From the NCBI RefSeq assembly GCF_008326345.1, contig NZ_BJEN01000003.1:496001-560000 (forward strand): DNA of 64,000 nt, written 5' to 3'. The position numbers and the translations under genes are program-made. The notes under the pieces are model-generated. The model searched no databases. It saw only the letters and a list, made by a program, of their open reading frames with translations, and was not told the origin of the DNA. The first letter of the stretch is position 1. Each line of letters opens with the position of its first letter. Below are positions 17,659 to 28,313 of this stretch, piece after piece. The DNA is from Cutibacterium modestum (lineage in GTDB: Bacteria; Actinomycetota; Actinomycetes; Propionibacteriales; Propionibacteriaceae).

Positions 17659-19188
17659 ATGACCGCGACCGCCCCCCTTGACGAATTTCAGTCTGTCCTG
17701 GCGCATAGCCAACCGGATTGGCAACGTCTGGTTGAGGTGTTGACGGTGGGGTTCGTCGGCTCGCTCATGATGACGTTGTCGGGTTGGGGATCTCCGAATG
17801 GCGGGGTCCCCGCGCATGTGCGTCCGATGGGTGTGGCAGTGGCTGTCAGCGGCATCACAGGTCTGGCTGCCATAATCATCGCGTGGTTGCGTTCCCGCAA
17901 ACTCGTGGGACGCCGCGTGCTGACTCTGGTCGTGTGGTCGTTGCCGCTGCTTTTTGGCCCGCCGCTGCTGAGCCAAGATGGATGGGCCTACGCGGCTCAA
18001 GGTTGGATTCTCACCCAGGGGATGGACCCATACCTCGTCCCGCAAGGTCTGGCCGAAGTTCTCGGCAAGGCTGTTGACACGCCGTGGCAAGAAACGACGG
18101 CGGTGTATCCCCCCGGGTCACTGTGGATTCAGGCAGCCATGGTGAAGCTTGGCCACGCGGATCCCTTGTGGTCCATGATGCTTATGCGAGTACCCGCCGT
18201 CATCGGCGTTGCGCTCATGGTTTGGGCTGTCCCTCGCTTAGCACGTTACGCCGGAACCGACCCGGACCACGCCCTTTGGCTGGTGGTGTGTTGCCCATTG
18301 ATGACGTTGAGCGTGATTGGGGGCATGCACAATGACGGACTTCAGGTGGGTTTGTCTCTTATCGCACTCGTTGCGGCCGCACATCTGGCCTTGACGGGCC
18401 GGGGTTGGCTCGGGCTCGTTCTTGGCGGGGCGCTCGTCGGGCTGGCTGGCAGCGTCAAGCAGCCCGGCGTGCTAGCTGGGGTTGGCGTCGTCGCCCTAGT
18501 CCACGTCAATGCGGTGCGCCACGGTGGCCATCAATGGTCGACTCGCAATTGCTGGTCGGCGCTACTCGCTCGCATCGCAGCAGGCGCAATTCCTGCCGTG
18601 GCCGTATTTGGCGGGATTTCGGCTATCCATGGGTTAGGTCTGGGGTGGCTCAACAGTACGGCAGGTAGCCCGGTATCAGTGACCAGCGACTCTCCGATTG
18701 CGCTCGTCGTCCAGATTTTGCGAGGCAGCAGAGGCATTCCGTTGGACAGGCTAGTTGGGCCGGCGACCGGCGTCAGTCTGGCCCTCACCGTCGCTGCCAT
18801 GATCTGGTGTTGGATGCGATGGGGCCCCATTCCGCCTTGCAACATTCGACTGGGCCGAGTCGCATCGCGTAGCTGTAACGTGAACAACGTCGTTACAGGC
18901 CAAATTGGCAGCCCCCTTCGGCTGCAAGCAGGCGTGATGATCGTCTTTGCCGCCCTAGGGGCGTCCTTACAGCCTTGGTATCTCATTGGTCCGCTGGCAT
19001 TGCTCGCCTCAGTTCAGTTGCGGCGGACCCACCGCGACGCCGTCATTGGTGGCGTTGTCGCTACTGTCATACTCACCATGATGCAGTGGTATTGGTCGCC
19101 GTATGTGTGCCTGCCGCTGGTCATCGTGGGATATTTCATCGTCTGGCGGATTCCGAAAGCAAGGGCATTCGTGACAGCGGCGAGCTGA
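17659..19188 (+). CDS. MptB-like polyprenol-phosphomannose-dependent alpha-1,6-mannosyltransferase
   Basis: A 509-aa GT-C type membrane glycosyltransferase. The diagnostic loop SQDGWAYAAQGWILTQGMDPY with its acidic residue follows the second or third TM helix; this is the polyprenol-phosphomannose-dependent MptA/MptB pattern. YPPGSLWIQ and GGMHNDGLQVG are further family motifs. More than ten TM helices are visible. Such enzymes extend alpha-1,6-mannan chains of lipomannan-like glycolipids outside the membrane. GTG codons 3 and 6 nt upstream could also start it. It stands between the symporter gene and guaB, divergent from the first. Confidence 0.82.
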   Translation: MTATAPLDEFQSVLAHSQPDWQRLVEVLTVGFVGSLMMTLSGWGSPNGGVPAHVRPMGVAVAVSGITGLAAIIIAWLRSRKLVGRRVLTLVVWSLPLLFGPPLLSQDGWAYAAQGWILTQGMDPYLVPQGLAEVLGKAVDTPWQETTAVYPPGSLWIQAAMVKLGHADPLWSMMLMRVPAVIGVALMVWAVPRLARYAGTDPDHALWLVVCCPLMTLSVIGGMHNDGLQVGLSLIALVAAAHLALTGRGWLGLVLGGALVGLAGSVKQPGVLAGVGVVALVHVNAVRHGGHQWSTRNCWSALLARIAAGAIPAVAVFGGISAIHGLGLGWLNSTAGSPVSVTSDSPIALVVQILRGSRGIPLDRLVGPATGVSLALTVAAMIWCWMRWGPIPPCNIRLGRVASRSCNVNNVVTGQIGSPLRLQAGVMIVFAALGASLQPWYLIGPLALLASVQLRRTHRDAVIGGVVATVILTMMQWYWSPYVCLPLVIVGYFIVWRIPKARAFVTAAS

Positions 19189-19255
19189 CGGGACCGCCTC
19201 GCTCAAGACGGCAGGCCAGGCCACGGGTGAGGACCGTCGATGCGAGCGGCGATAG

Positions 19256-20800
<1,545 letters not shown>

Positions 20801-20833
20801 CGGGCGAGCCGGACATCCGGCAGGAAAGGAATC

Positions 20834-21937
20834 ATGTACGACATCGGACGCAGCAAGCGTGCCACCCGGGCTTACAGTCTGGACGACATCGCCCTCATTC
20901 CCTCGCGGCGCACCCGTGGCACCGAGAGGGTGAACCTGGAGTGGCGCATCGACGCGCTCACCTTCGACTTCCCGATCATGGCCGCCCCCATGGACTCGGT
21001 CATGAGCCCGGCGACGGCTATTGAATTTGGGCGTTTGGGGGGCCTGGGCGTGCTCAACCTTGAAGGCTTGTGGACCCGTTACGAGGATCCCACTCCGTAC
21101 CTCGAGGAGCTGGCTGGTATGAGCGACGATGTCGCCACCACCCGTCGGATGCAAGAGATTTACGCCGAGCCAATCAAGGCTGAGCTCATCACCGAACGGA
21201 TGGCTGAAATCCGGGCCGCTGGGGTGCCAGTGGCGGGGTCGCTGTCACCGAAGAATGCCTCGCGTTTCTCCGAAACGGTGGTCAATACCGGGGCGGACTT
21301 TTTCGTTATCCGTGGCACGACGGTGTCGGCGGAGCACGTGGCCAACGGTGACGACGTCCTGGACCTGCGTAAGTTCATTTACGAGCTCGACGTACCCGTT
21401 ATCGTCGGTGGTTGCGCTACCTACCAGGCCGCCTTGCATCTTATGCGCACCGGTGCTGCCGGTGTCCTTGTAGGTTTCGGTGGAGGAGCGGCCCACACCA
21501 CTCGCCAGGTGCTGGGTATCCAGGTGTCAATGGCATCCGCGATCGCCGACGTTGCCGAAGCGCGTCGTGACTATATGGATGAGTCGGGGGGACGCTACGT
21601 CCACGTCATCGCCGATGGCTCAGTGGGTCGTTCTGGCGACATCGCCAAGGCCATCGCCTGCGGTGCTGACGCCGTCATGGTCGGTTCGCCACTGGCTCGG
21701 GCTACCGAGGCCCCTGGCAAAGGTTGGCACTGGGGCGCTGAGGCGTGGCACCCCAACCTGCCGCGTGGTGCTCGGGTCCACTTTGAGCCGGTGGGGACCC
21801 TTGCCGAGGTGCTCAATGGTCCTTCCCGCGTCCCGGACGGCACCATGAACCTGGTTGGTGGGCTGCGTCAGGCCATGGCCACCACTGGATACTCGGAGGT
21901 TAAGGAGTTCCAGCGCATCGAGCTGACGATTCGTTAA
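20834..21937 (+). CDS. guaB3: GuaB3-type IMP dehydrogenase-related protein
   Basis: A 367-aa protein of the GuaB3 family found next to guaB in most actinobacteria. It has the barrel start YSLDDIALIPSRRTRGTERV and the sequence VGSPLARATEAPGKGWHWG, characteristic of this family. It lacks both CBS domains. The catalytic loop differs from true IMPDH: VGFGGGAAHTTRQVLGI replaces the GPGSICTTR loop, so the active-site Cys is absent. GMP reductase or regulatory roles have been suggested for relatives; enzymatic activity here should not be assumed. CAGGAAAGGAATC gives a good ribosome binding site. It is probably co-transcribed with guaB. Confidence 0.93.
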   Translation: MYDIGRSKRATRAYSLDDIALIPSRRTRGTERVNLEWRIDALTFDFPIMAAPMDSVMSPATAIEFGRLGGLGVLNLEGLWTRYEDPTPYLEELAGMSDDVATTRRMQEIYAEPIKAELITERMAEIRAAGVPVAGSLSPKNASRFSETVVNTGADFFVIRGTTVSAEHVANGDDVLDLRKFIYELDVPVIVGGCATYQAALHLMRTGAAGVLVGFGGGAAHTTRQVLGIQVSMASAIADVAEARRDYMDESGGRYVHVIADGSVGRSGDIAKAIACGADAVMVGSPLARATEAPGKGWHWGAEAWHPNLPRGARVHFEPVGTLAEVLNGPSRVPDGTMNLVGGLRQAMATTGYSEVKEFQRIELTIR

Positions 21938-21982
21938 CCGTTCCACGAGGCAGAACGTTGCTCCGGTGAGCGGGTGGATCGC

Positions 21983-21988
21983 TAGCCT
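21983..21988 (+). promoter_or_regulatory. -10 hexamer of a probable leaderless promoter
   Basis: TAGCCT ends 6 nt before the chorismate mutase ATG, with no Shine-Dalgarno sequence between. Confidence 0.45.
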
Positions 21989-21994
21989 TCGGCC

Positions 21995-22288
21995 ATGAGC
22001 GAAGTGCCCGAAGAATTGATCGTGTTGCGCGGCGCGATTGACAACATGGACGCCGCCCTCATCCATCTGCTCGCCGAAAGGTTCCGGATTACTCGCGAGG
22101 TAGGCCGCCTCAAAGCTGAGCGCGGTTTACCGCCGGCCGATCCCGACCGTGAGGCCGAGCAGATCGCGCGGTTGCGGCAATTAGCCGTCGAGTCGAACCT
22201 CGATCCCGAATTCGCGCAGAAGGTCATTAAGTTCATTGTGGCCGAGGTGGTGCGTCACCACGAGGCTATTGCTGACGGCGACGATTAG
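21995..22288 (+). CDS. Chorismate mutase, AroQ class
   Basis: A 97-aa all-helical protein of the AroQ chorismate mutase type. It opens with VLRGAIDNMDAALIHLLAERFRI, followed by TREVGRLKAERGLPPADPDREAEQI, with the conserved Arg, Lys, Asp and Arg positions of the family. It converts chorismate to prephenate for Phe and Tyr synthesis. There is no signal peptide, so it acts in the cytoplasm. Some actinobacterial AroQ proteins of this small size depend on DAHP synthase for full activity; that is only a possibility here. It stands alone behind guaB3, with a possible leaderless start, and converges on cysE. Confidence 0.9.
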   Translation: MSEVPEELIVLRGAIDNMDAALIHLLAERFRITREVGRLKAERGLPPADPDREAEQIARLRQLAVESNLDPEFAQKVIKFIVAEVVRHHEAIADGDD

Positions 22289-22332
22289 CGGCGGATGCAG
22301 GCGGGCCCCAGCTCGGACAACTGAACCTCAGA

Positions 22333-22905
22333 TCAAGCGATGACGTCGCCCTGGTGCACCTTCGACGGGATCCCAACGACGACCGTGCCGGGGGCGACGT
22401 TCTTAACGACTAAGGCGTTGGCGCCGATCTTGCAGTCGTCGCCCACCGTGATGTCACCAATGACCTTGGCTCCGGCGCCGATGAGAACACGGTTGCCAAT
22501 CGTGGGGTGACGCTTGAACTGCCCGCGGGCGCGACCACCGAGAGTCACCTGATGGTACATGAGGACGTCATCACCGATGACAGCCGTCTCACCAATAACG
22601 ACGCCCATGCCGTGGTCGATGAAGAACCGGCGTCCAATCGTCGCTCCCGGATGGATCTCAATACCGGTGATATGACGAGACAATTGCGACAACAACCGCG
22701 CTAATGGTCGCAGCGCTGGGCTCTTGACCCACATAGTGTGGGCTAGGCGATGCGCCCAAATGGCGTGAACACCTTGGTAAGCGATGGCGACCATGATTTT
22801 CGAGGTTGCGGCGGGATCCTCGCGCATGGCGGCGTCGAGGTCCTCCATCACGCGTTCCTTACATCGCTTGAAGGTCTGGAGCAGGGCCGCTGTCTCAGTG
22901 CTCAT
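22333..22905 (-). CDS. cysE: Serine O-acetyltransferase
   Basis: A 190-aa CysE/EpsC-type enzyme making O-acetylserine for cysteine synthesis. An N-terminal helical domain (about 1-75) precedes a left-handed beta-helix of hexapeptide repeats ([37 protein letters not shown]). The active-site His is in [11 protein letters not shown], and VTLGG and the C-terminal GIPSKV are present. The ATG at 22905 has AAGGTGG 6 nt upstream. No cysK is adjacent, which is unusual. A short ORF upstream ends inside the start codon (ATGA overlap), see findings. Confidence 0.94.
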   Translation of the reverse strand: MSTETAALLQTFKRCKERVMEDLDAAMREDPAATSKIMVAIAYQGVHAIWAHRLAHTMWVKSPALRPLARLLSQLSRHITGIEIHPGATIGRRFFIDHGMGVVIGETAVIGDDVLMYHQVTLGGRARGQFKRHPTIGNRVLIGAGAKVIGDITVGDDCKIGANALVVKNVAPGTVVVGIPSKVHQGDVIA

Positions 22906-23081
22906 ATGTCCACCTTGGTTCTGCCGGTGAATAATGCCGGTAAAAACCATATCGAGCCGTGACCCTCCGGCCAACGGGGATGGTTGGGTTGATGCCGTTG
23001 TGCGTCATTTAGGCACATGGTTGACGAGATATCCGTGGCAATATGGGTACCGTGAGTGGCGCCGGGTGGGGTCTTGGGCCA

Positions 23082-23087
23082 TAGACT
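23082..23087 (+). promoter_or_regulatory. -10 hexamer of a probable leaderless promoter for guaA
   Basis: TAGACT ends 7 nt before the ATG at 23095. This supports that start over an upstream GTG, and no Shine-Dalgarno sequence is seen. Confidence 0.5.
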
Positions 23088-23094
23088 CGCCCTC

Positions 23095-24648
23095 ATGGAA
23101 CAACTCCACGACGTCGTTCTGGTGGTCGACTTTGGCGCGCAGTACGCCCAGCTCATTGCCCGTCGGGTGCGTGAGGCGAATGTTTACTCCGAGATCGTCC
23201 CGCACAACATGCCAGTGCGCGACATGCTCGCTAAGGAACCCGCCGCCATCATTCTTTCGGGTGGTCCGGCCTCGGTTTACGCACAGGGCGCTCCGAGCGT
23301 CGATCCTGCCCTGTTTAACGCTGGTGTGCCGGTGATGGGCATTTGTTACGGATTTCAGGCGATGGCCCAGGCTCTTGGCGGTCAGGTGGCTCACACCGGA
23401 GCATCGGAGTATGGACGCACCAGCCTGTGCATTACATCTTCGGGTCAGCTTTTGTCCCGTATTCCCCACACCATTAGCGTGTGGATGAGCCACGGCGATT
23501 CCGTTTCCCGTGCCCCGGAGGGGTTCTCGACGCTGGCCCGCACCGCCGGCGCCCCGGTGGCGGCGTTTGAAGACGTGGAGCGCAAGCTTGTTGGCGTGCA
23601 GTGGCACCCTGAAGTGCACCACACGGAGTCCGGGCAGACGGTGCTTGAGCACTTCCTCTTTGACGTTGCCGGATGTCGTCCGGACTGGAAAGCCAGCTCG
23701 ATCGTTGGCGACCAGATCGCGCAAATTCGCGGTCAGGTTGGTGACCGTCGCGTCATCTGTGGGCTGTCGGGTGGTGTTGATTCCGCTGTCGCCGCGGCTC
23801 TGGTGCAGCGTGCTGTGGGTGACCAGCTCACTTGTGTATTCGTCGATCACGGATTGCTGCGTAAGGGGGAGGCCGAGCAGGTCAAGGATGACTTCGTCGC
23901 TGCCACGGGCGCTGATTTGGTGGTGGCTGACGAGTCCCAGCGCTTCCTGGACGTCCTCACGGGGATCAGCGACCCTGAGGCCAAGCGCAAGATCATCGGA
24001 CGCGAGTTCATCCGCACCTTTGAGGACGTTGCCAAGCGTCTCAACGCTGACCAGCCGATCGACTTCCTAGTGCAGGGAACCTTGTATCCGGATGTCGTTG
24101 AGTCTGGTGGCGGCGAGGGTGCTGCCAATATCAAGAGCCACCACAACGTTGGTGGGCTCCCCGATGACTTGCAGTTCAGTCTCGTTGAACCGCTGCGCAC
24201 TCTCTTTAAGGATGAGGTGCGAGCTGTCGGCCTTGAACTTGGCCTTCCCAACGACATCGTCTGGCGTCAGCCTTTCCCCGGCCCGGGGCTGGCCATCCGC
24301 ATCGTTGGTGAAGTTACTGCAGAGCGTCTGGAGGTGTTACGTACCGCTGATGCCATTGCGCGCGAGGAAATGGGAGCCGCAGGCCTGGACCGTAAGGTAT
24401 GGCAGTGTCCGGTTGTCCTCCTCAGCGACGTTCACTCGGTGGGCGTGCAGGGCGACGGGCGCACTTATGGTTCGCCCATTGTGCTTCGCCCGGTGACTAG
24501 CGAGGACGCCATGACCGCTGACTGGGCGCGTGTTCCTTTTGACGTGCTGGAAAAGATCTCAACCCGTATTACGAATGCCTGCCCGCAGATCAACCGGGTG
24601 GTACTTGATATCACGTCTAAGCCACCGGCCACCATCGAGTGGGAGTGA
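23095..24648 (+). CDS. guaA: GMP synthase, glutamine-hydrolysing
   Basis: A 517-aa enzyme converting XMP to GMP with glutamine and ATP. The glutamine amidotransferase half starts [20 protein letters not shown]. Its nucleophile Cys is in [15 protein letters not shown], with the His in QWHPEVHH. The ATP pyrophosphatase half has the P-loop [13 protein letters not shown], then [13 protein letters not shown] and the C-terminal dimerisation domain ending PPATIEWE. I start at the ATG with the -10 hexamer just before it; the frame is open a further 13 codons to a GTG. Together with guaB it forms the GMP branch. A strong hairpin follows. Confidence 0.96.
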   Translation: MEQLHDVVLVVDFGAQYAQLIARRVREANVYSEIVPHNMPVRDMLAKEPAAIILSGGPASVYAQGAPSVDPALFNAGVPVMGICYGFQAMAQALGGQVAHTGASEYGRTSLCITSSGQLLSRIPHTISVWMSHGDSVSRAPEGFSTLARTAGAPVAAFEDVERKLVGVQWHPEVHHTESGQTVLEHFLFDVAGCRPDWKASSIVGDQIAQIRGQVGDRRVICGLSGGVDSAVAAALVQRAVGDQLTCVFVDHGLLRKGEAEQVKDDFVAATGADLVVADESQRFLDVLTGISDPEAKRKIIGREFIRTFEDVAKRLNADQPIDFLVQGTLYPDVVESGGGEGAANIKSHHNVGGLPDDLQFSLVEPLRTLFKDEVRAVGLELGLPNDIVWRQPFPGPGLAIRIVGEVTAERLEVLRTADAIAREEMGAAGLDRKVWQCPVVLLSDVHSVGVQGDGRTYGSPIVLRPVTSEDAMTADWARVPFDVLEKISTRITNACPQINRVVLDITSKPPATIEWE

Positions 24649-24676
24649 GCCCCGACATGCTGTGAATGTAATGTGG

Positions 24677-24708
24677 CAGGGCCCGCACCGTCTTCGGTGC
24701 GGGCCCTG
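24677..24708 (+). terminator. intrinsic-type terminator after guaA
   Basis: A perfect 14-bp stem (CAGGGCCCGCACCG) with a TCTT loop, starting 28 nt after the guaA stop. No long T-run follows. Confidence 0.8.
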
Positions 24709-25198
24709 TCGTCTGGGAGCGTCGGGGTTGACGGGTGTGTTAGTTGAATCCACGGTTACAGCTCTGGGCTCCATTGCAAATAGGTTGCGTCGTTCGCGAG
24801 GGCGGTACGGCCACGTTGATGTTTCCGAGCGAGGTTGCAGAGGTCGTTGTAGCCCCGGCCGTCCGGTGTACCCCGGACGGTGCTGGTGGGGTTCCGGGCA
24901 CCCTCCGATGCGCGCTGTCTTGCGGGAAGGGCGATCGGGGATCATTGCGCAAGCGTGAGCAGTCGTGCAGGTGTGTTTTCTCATGCCGGGGCCAGCGTCT
25001 CAGAGCACCATATGCTACGTCGCTGCCTTCTTGATGCATAAGACGGAAGCTGTCGACCATAGTTCGCCCCGCCGAATAGCTAGCGACAACACATCTGTTT
25101 CCTGCGTCTACGACCTACGCGACACGTTAAAAGTGTCTGGAGGTAGTTGGGTGGCGAGGTGGGTGCCGATTAGACAGGGATCGTGCTGGTGGCGGCCG
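24709..25198. other. 490-nt intergenic stretch with no convincing gene
   Basis: Several open frames of 60-140 codons exist on both strands, but none has a good ribosome binding site, a recognisable domain or consistent codon bias. Short runs are suggestive of degenerate coding sequence but could not be assigned to a family. I annotate nothing here beyond the guaA terminator at its left edge. Confidence 0.5.
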
Positions 25199-25489
25199 TC
25201 AATCCTTGTAGGGATCGAATGGAGCGTTGGGGGTGGAACCTTGCGTGCCTTCAGGCTTGCGCGGAGAATGAGTCTTGTTGACCAAGTCCGCAACGACACT
25301 CGATCCGCTGCCCTCGTCGGGGATGATTGCCCATAGGACGAGGTAGATGAGTGGTCCAGAACCTGCTATGAGAATGAGGAGGGCTGCGACGATGCGGACG
25401 ATGGTGGGGTCGAGATCAAGGGAGTTGGCGATGCCCTGACAGACGCCGCCAATGATGCGGCCTTCTTTGGGGCGCGTGAGCTTAGACAT
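25199..25489 (-). CDS. PspC-domain membrane protein
   Basis: A 96-aa protein. Residues 3-62 form a PspC domain: LTRPKEGRIIGGVCQGIANSL, then one or two TM segments (IVRIVAALLILIAGSGPLIYLVLWAIIP). The hydrophilic tail of about 35 residues has no motif I recognise. PspC-domain proteins act in envelope stress sensing or phage-shock-like responses, but stand-alone actinobacterial copies have no assigned function. AGGAGG lies 7 nt upstream of the ATG, an excellent ribosome binding site. Neither a PspA nor a response regulator gene is nearby. Confidence 0.88.
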   Translation of the reverse strand: MSKLTRPKEGRIIGGVCQGIANSLDLDPTIVRIVAALLILIAGSGPLIYLVLWAIIPDEGSGSSVVADLVNKTHSPRKPEGTQGSTPNAPFDPYKD

Positions 25490-25872
25490 GTCATTCCTCC
25501 TAAGGGGCGTGCGCGATCGCGGCTATGTCGATTCCCCAACTGGTGGGTTTTCATCCATGATGCCACGCCAAGGCTGTTCTCCAGCCCTGAGATGTCGATC
25601 ATGGTAATAAAAAAGCCTACGTCCGTCGCGGTCGCTTCTGCCTCCCCGGGCGTGATTGTCCGGTATGAAGGACCGGGCGGTGCAATTCGTAGTGGCAGTG
25701 GCGACGCGCATTGGCGTGGTTACCGCGGACTTATTTGGGGGTGCAGGCAGTCCCCAGCGTCCCCCGCTGTCCTTGACGATGACGTCGACCGCTGGGAGGC
25801 GGTACACGTGATGCGCAGTGAGACCCCCTCAATGATGAGGCCTCGCTGGAGTGGGCGTAGGTCAGGTGGCTA
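25490..25872. other. 383-nt intergenic stretch without a supported gene
   Basis: It separates the PspC-domain gene from the GlsB-like gene, both on the minus strand. Open frames on both strands are short, overlap each other and lack ribosome binding sites. The part next to 25490 carries the ribosome binding site, and presumably the promoter, of the PspC gene. Confidence 0.5.
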
Positions 25873-26151
25873 CTATGCCTTCTTTTTGGTGATGATGCCC
25901 CAGATCCACAGGACAATGAGGGCGCCAACGATCGAAATGAGCCAGGTCCAGGGGCTCCAGAAGCTACCGAGTGGCTTGTTGAAAATAACGGAACCGAGCC
26001 AGCCGCCGAGAACCGCGCCAATAACGCCGAGGAGAAGGGTGACGAGGAAACCGCCGCCCTGTTTACCCGGCATGATGGCCTTAGCGATGGCGCCTGCGAT
26101 GAGGCCGAGGACAATCCATGCAATAAATCCCATGGATTTATTGTTCATCAC
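25873..26151 (-). CDS. GlsB/YeaQ/YmgE-family small membrane protein
   Basis: A 92-aa protein of the transglycosylase-associated/GlsB/YeaQ family. Three hydrophobic segments are visible: IAWIVLGLIAGAIAKAIMPG, FLVTLLLGVIGAVLGGWLG and WLISIVGALIVLWIWGII. The Gly-rich GxxGGxxG pattern (GVIGAVLGGWLG) is typical. These proteins are often induced by general stress, and some bacterial relatives are linked to envelope stress resistance. Two adjacent ATG codons (26151 and 26148) could serve as start. It is flanked by non-coding stretches on both sides. Confidence 0.88.
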   Translation of the reverse strand: MMNNKSMGFIAWIVLGLIAGAIAKAIMPGKQGGGFLVTLLLGVIGAVLGGWLGSVIFNKPLGSFWSPWTWLISIVGALIVLWIWGIITKKKA

Positions 26152-26278
26152 GGAAGGCTAGCGCGTCCAGCAGTTACCGCTGAAACTGATGAAAACTCTG
26201 TACAAACGGACACATGTGACTATTGTTAACTGTACTTTGGCAAGGGGTTATGTATTTTGTTACGCTGCCGACGGAATT

Positions 26279-27541
26279 TTAGAAAAACGGTCGCCAAGGC
26301 GACAGTAGAGCTTCAGTGAGTTTTGCTACGTGAGAGCGTGACTGCCATTCGTCTAGAGTCAGTTCCACGCAGTTAGCCACGTCGATCTCGAAAATTTCGG
26401 CCATTCGTTGGGCGACGGTGGGGTCAGTGATAGCGACGTTTACCTCATAGTTGCCTTGGAGGGATAACCGGTCGAGATTCGCCGTGCCAATCGTCGACCA
26501 AATGCCGTCAATAGTGCAGGTCTTCGCGTGGACCATGGCTCCCTGGTAAAGGAATAGGCGCACGCCCTGGTGGAGAAGACGTTCGTAGTAACCCCGGCTC
26601 AGCCAGTCGGCGATGATATGGTTCGATTCAGCCGGAATGACGATCCTGACGTCAACCCCGCGGGATGCAGCTTGGTGGAGGGCCGCGATGACATCGTCAT
26701 CGGGGATGAGGTAACCCTGGGTCATCCAGATCCGTTCACTTGCGCGATCGATGGCCTCTAGGTACATGTTCCGGATGGGATAGACCGCCATTCGGGGGGA
26801 GTTGCGATGCACAGCGAAAGGGGTATCCCAATAACGCACGTCGGGGGATGGCAATACGGGTTGGTTGCGTCGGGGGGCCAGAGCTCCCTTGGGACGCTGA
26901 TTCCACATATCGACAAAGGCATTTTCGAGTTCCCCGACGGCGGGGCCGGTAATACGAGCATGGGTGTCGCGCCAGCGGTCGGCGTAGAGGGCGCCGATGT
27001 TGTAACCGCCGATGTAGGCGACTTTGGAATCGACGATGAGGAGCTTGCGGTGGTCTCGCCCCAGATTGCGCAGCGTCGGCATCCATGAGGGGGTGACGAG
27101 AGGCTGGGCCCGTACCTGCACCCCCTCGAGTTGCCGAAAGAACCGTGGGCCTACAACGAGGTTGGCGAAGGTGTCCCACATCGCATAAACCTTGACCCCG
27201 CGGGCGGCCGCTTCCACGAGTGACTGCCGGAAACGGCGCCCAACATTGTCGTTCTTCCAGATGAAAGTCTCAAGGTAGACGGTGTGTTGAGCTGACTCGA
27301 CATCGGAGATCATCGCCGCATAAAGATCGCGTCCGAATGTGAAAATCTCGACCTGATGGCCGGACACTTCGAGGGGTTCCACTGGTGCAGTGGGGAAACG
27401 GTATGGGCGCCGGCCTCGTCGTTTGATGCCGTTAAAGGCGACTAGTCCTGCCATCGTGGCTATCTGGGCGGCAACCACCCCGCCCGCTGTCCAGTGCAGT
27501 GCGCGGCGAACAGTGAATCTTTGGCGAGGGATCCGGGTCAT
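26279..27541 (-). CDS. Cardiolipin synthase-like phospholipase D-family protein
   Basis: A protein of 420 aa with two PLD domains and an N-terminal membrane segment (WTAGGVVAAQIATMAGLVAF). Both HKD motifs are complete: HRKLLIVDSKVAYIGGYNIG in the first half and HAKTCTIDGIWSTIGTANLD in the second. This is the layout of ClsA/ClsB-type cardiolipin synthases that condense phosphatidylglycerol or use PG with another phospholipid. It is shorter than E. coli ClsA, with a single N-terminal TM helix rather than two. I start at the ATG at 27541; another ATG lies two codons upstream. It follows metI on the same strand, 118 nt away. Confidence 0.88.
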   Translation of the reverse strand: MTRIPRQRFTVRRALHWTAGGVVAAQIATMAGLVAFNGIKRRGRRPYRFPTAPVEPLEVSGHQVEIFTFGRDLYAAMISDVESAQHTVYLETFIWKNDNVGRRFRQSLVEAAARGVKVYAMWDTFANLVVGPRFFRQLEGVQVRAQPLVTPSWMPTLRNLGRDHRKLLIVDSKVAYIGGYNIGALYADRWRDTHARITGPAVGELENAFVDMWNQRPKGALAPRRNQPVLPSPDVRYWDTPFAVHRNSPRMAVYPIRNMYLEAIDRASERIWMTQGYLIPDDDVIAALHQAASRGVDVRIVIPAESNHIIADWLSRGYYERLLHQGVRLFLYQGAMVHAKTCTIDGIWSTIGTANLDRLSLQGNYEVNVAITDPTVAQRMAEIFEIDVANCVELTLDEWQSRSHVAKLTEALLSPWRPFF

Positions 27542-27659
27542 GTGCACAGAGTACCGGGCCCCCGTGCACCGGCTGTGAGGTAATCGGCGTCGGGGACCCG
27601 GAATGAATGGGTGTTGTCGTCAAGAATTATACGCTGGGTGCGCTATATCGCCGCAATGC

Positions 27660-28313
27660 TTACCGCCGCAGTGCGCGGCGGGCCAGCCAGTTGCCTAAGA
27701 ACTGCGCCAACTGCACGACGATGATGATCGTTACCACTGCGATGGCTGTGACTGCCCAATTGTAACGCTGGTAACCGTAGGTAATGGCGAATTGACCTAG
27801 ACCGCCGCCACCCAGGGCGCCAGCGATGGCCGTCATATCGACAATCGCAATGAGGATGTAGGTGTAACCGAGAATCAGCGGCCCCAGCGCCTCCCGGGCA
27901 ACGACGTCAAAAAGGATTCGCCACGGCCCGGCCCCCATAGCACGGGCGGCCTCAATAACACCAGGATCAACGGTGACGAGATTCTGCTCAACAATCCGAG
28001 AGATGGCGAAGGTCGCCGCGATGCACAGTGGGAAGGTGGCCGCCCGTACTCCGATCGTGGTGCCGATGACCTTGAGGGTGAGGGGAGCGATAGCCGTCAT
28101 AAAGATGATAAACGGAATCGGCCTAATGATGTTGACGATGATGTTGAGGATGGTGTGAACGGCCTTGTTGGCCAGTAGACCACCACGCCGGGCGGCATAC
28201 AACAAGTTTCCTAGCACTAGGCCACAGATTCCTCCAATGACGAGGGTGATAAGGGCCATGAAGAGGGTTTCCCAAATTGACTGAAGATAGATAGGGCGCA
28301 AATAGTCGTTCAT
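27660..28313 (-). CDS. metI: Methionine ABC transporter permease
   Basis: A 217-aa MetI-type permease with five TM segments. The coupling-loop motif is EAARAMGAGPWRILFDVVAREA, followed by GPLILGYTYILIAIVDMTAIAGALGGGGLG. This pattern is specific to the D/L-methionine uptake family. Its ATG overlaps the metN stop by one base (TGATG). It is the last gene of the metQ-metN-metI operon and would work as a homodimer in the membrane with MetN. Confidence 0.95.
   Translation of the reverse strand: MNDYLRPIYLQSIWETLFMALITLVIGGICGLVLGNLLYAARRGGLLANKAVHTILNIIVNIIRPIPFIIFMTAIAPLTLKVIGTTIGVRAATFPLCIAATFAISRIVEQNLVTVDPGVIEAARAMGAGPWRILFDVVAREALGPLILGYTYILIAIVDMTAIAGALGGGGLGQFAITYGYQRYNWAVTAIAVVTIIIVVQLAQFLGNWLARRALRR

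Noticed and set aside
24709-25198. A small gene or transposase remnant after guaA
   Set aside because: Several frames are open on both strands but none shows a family motif, start signal or inverted repeats.
25523-25807. A 94-codon minus-strand frame between the PspC and GlsB-like genes
   Set aside because: No ribosome binding site, unusual composition and no recognised motif.
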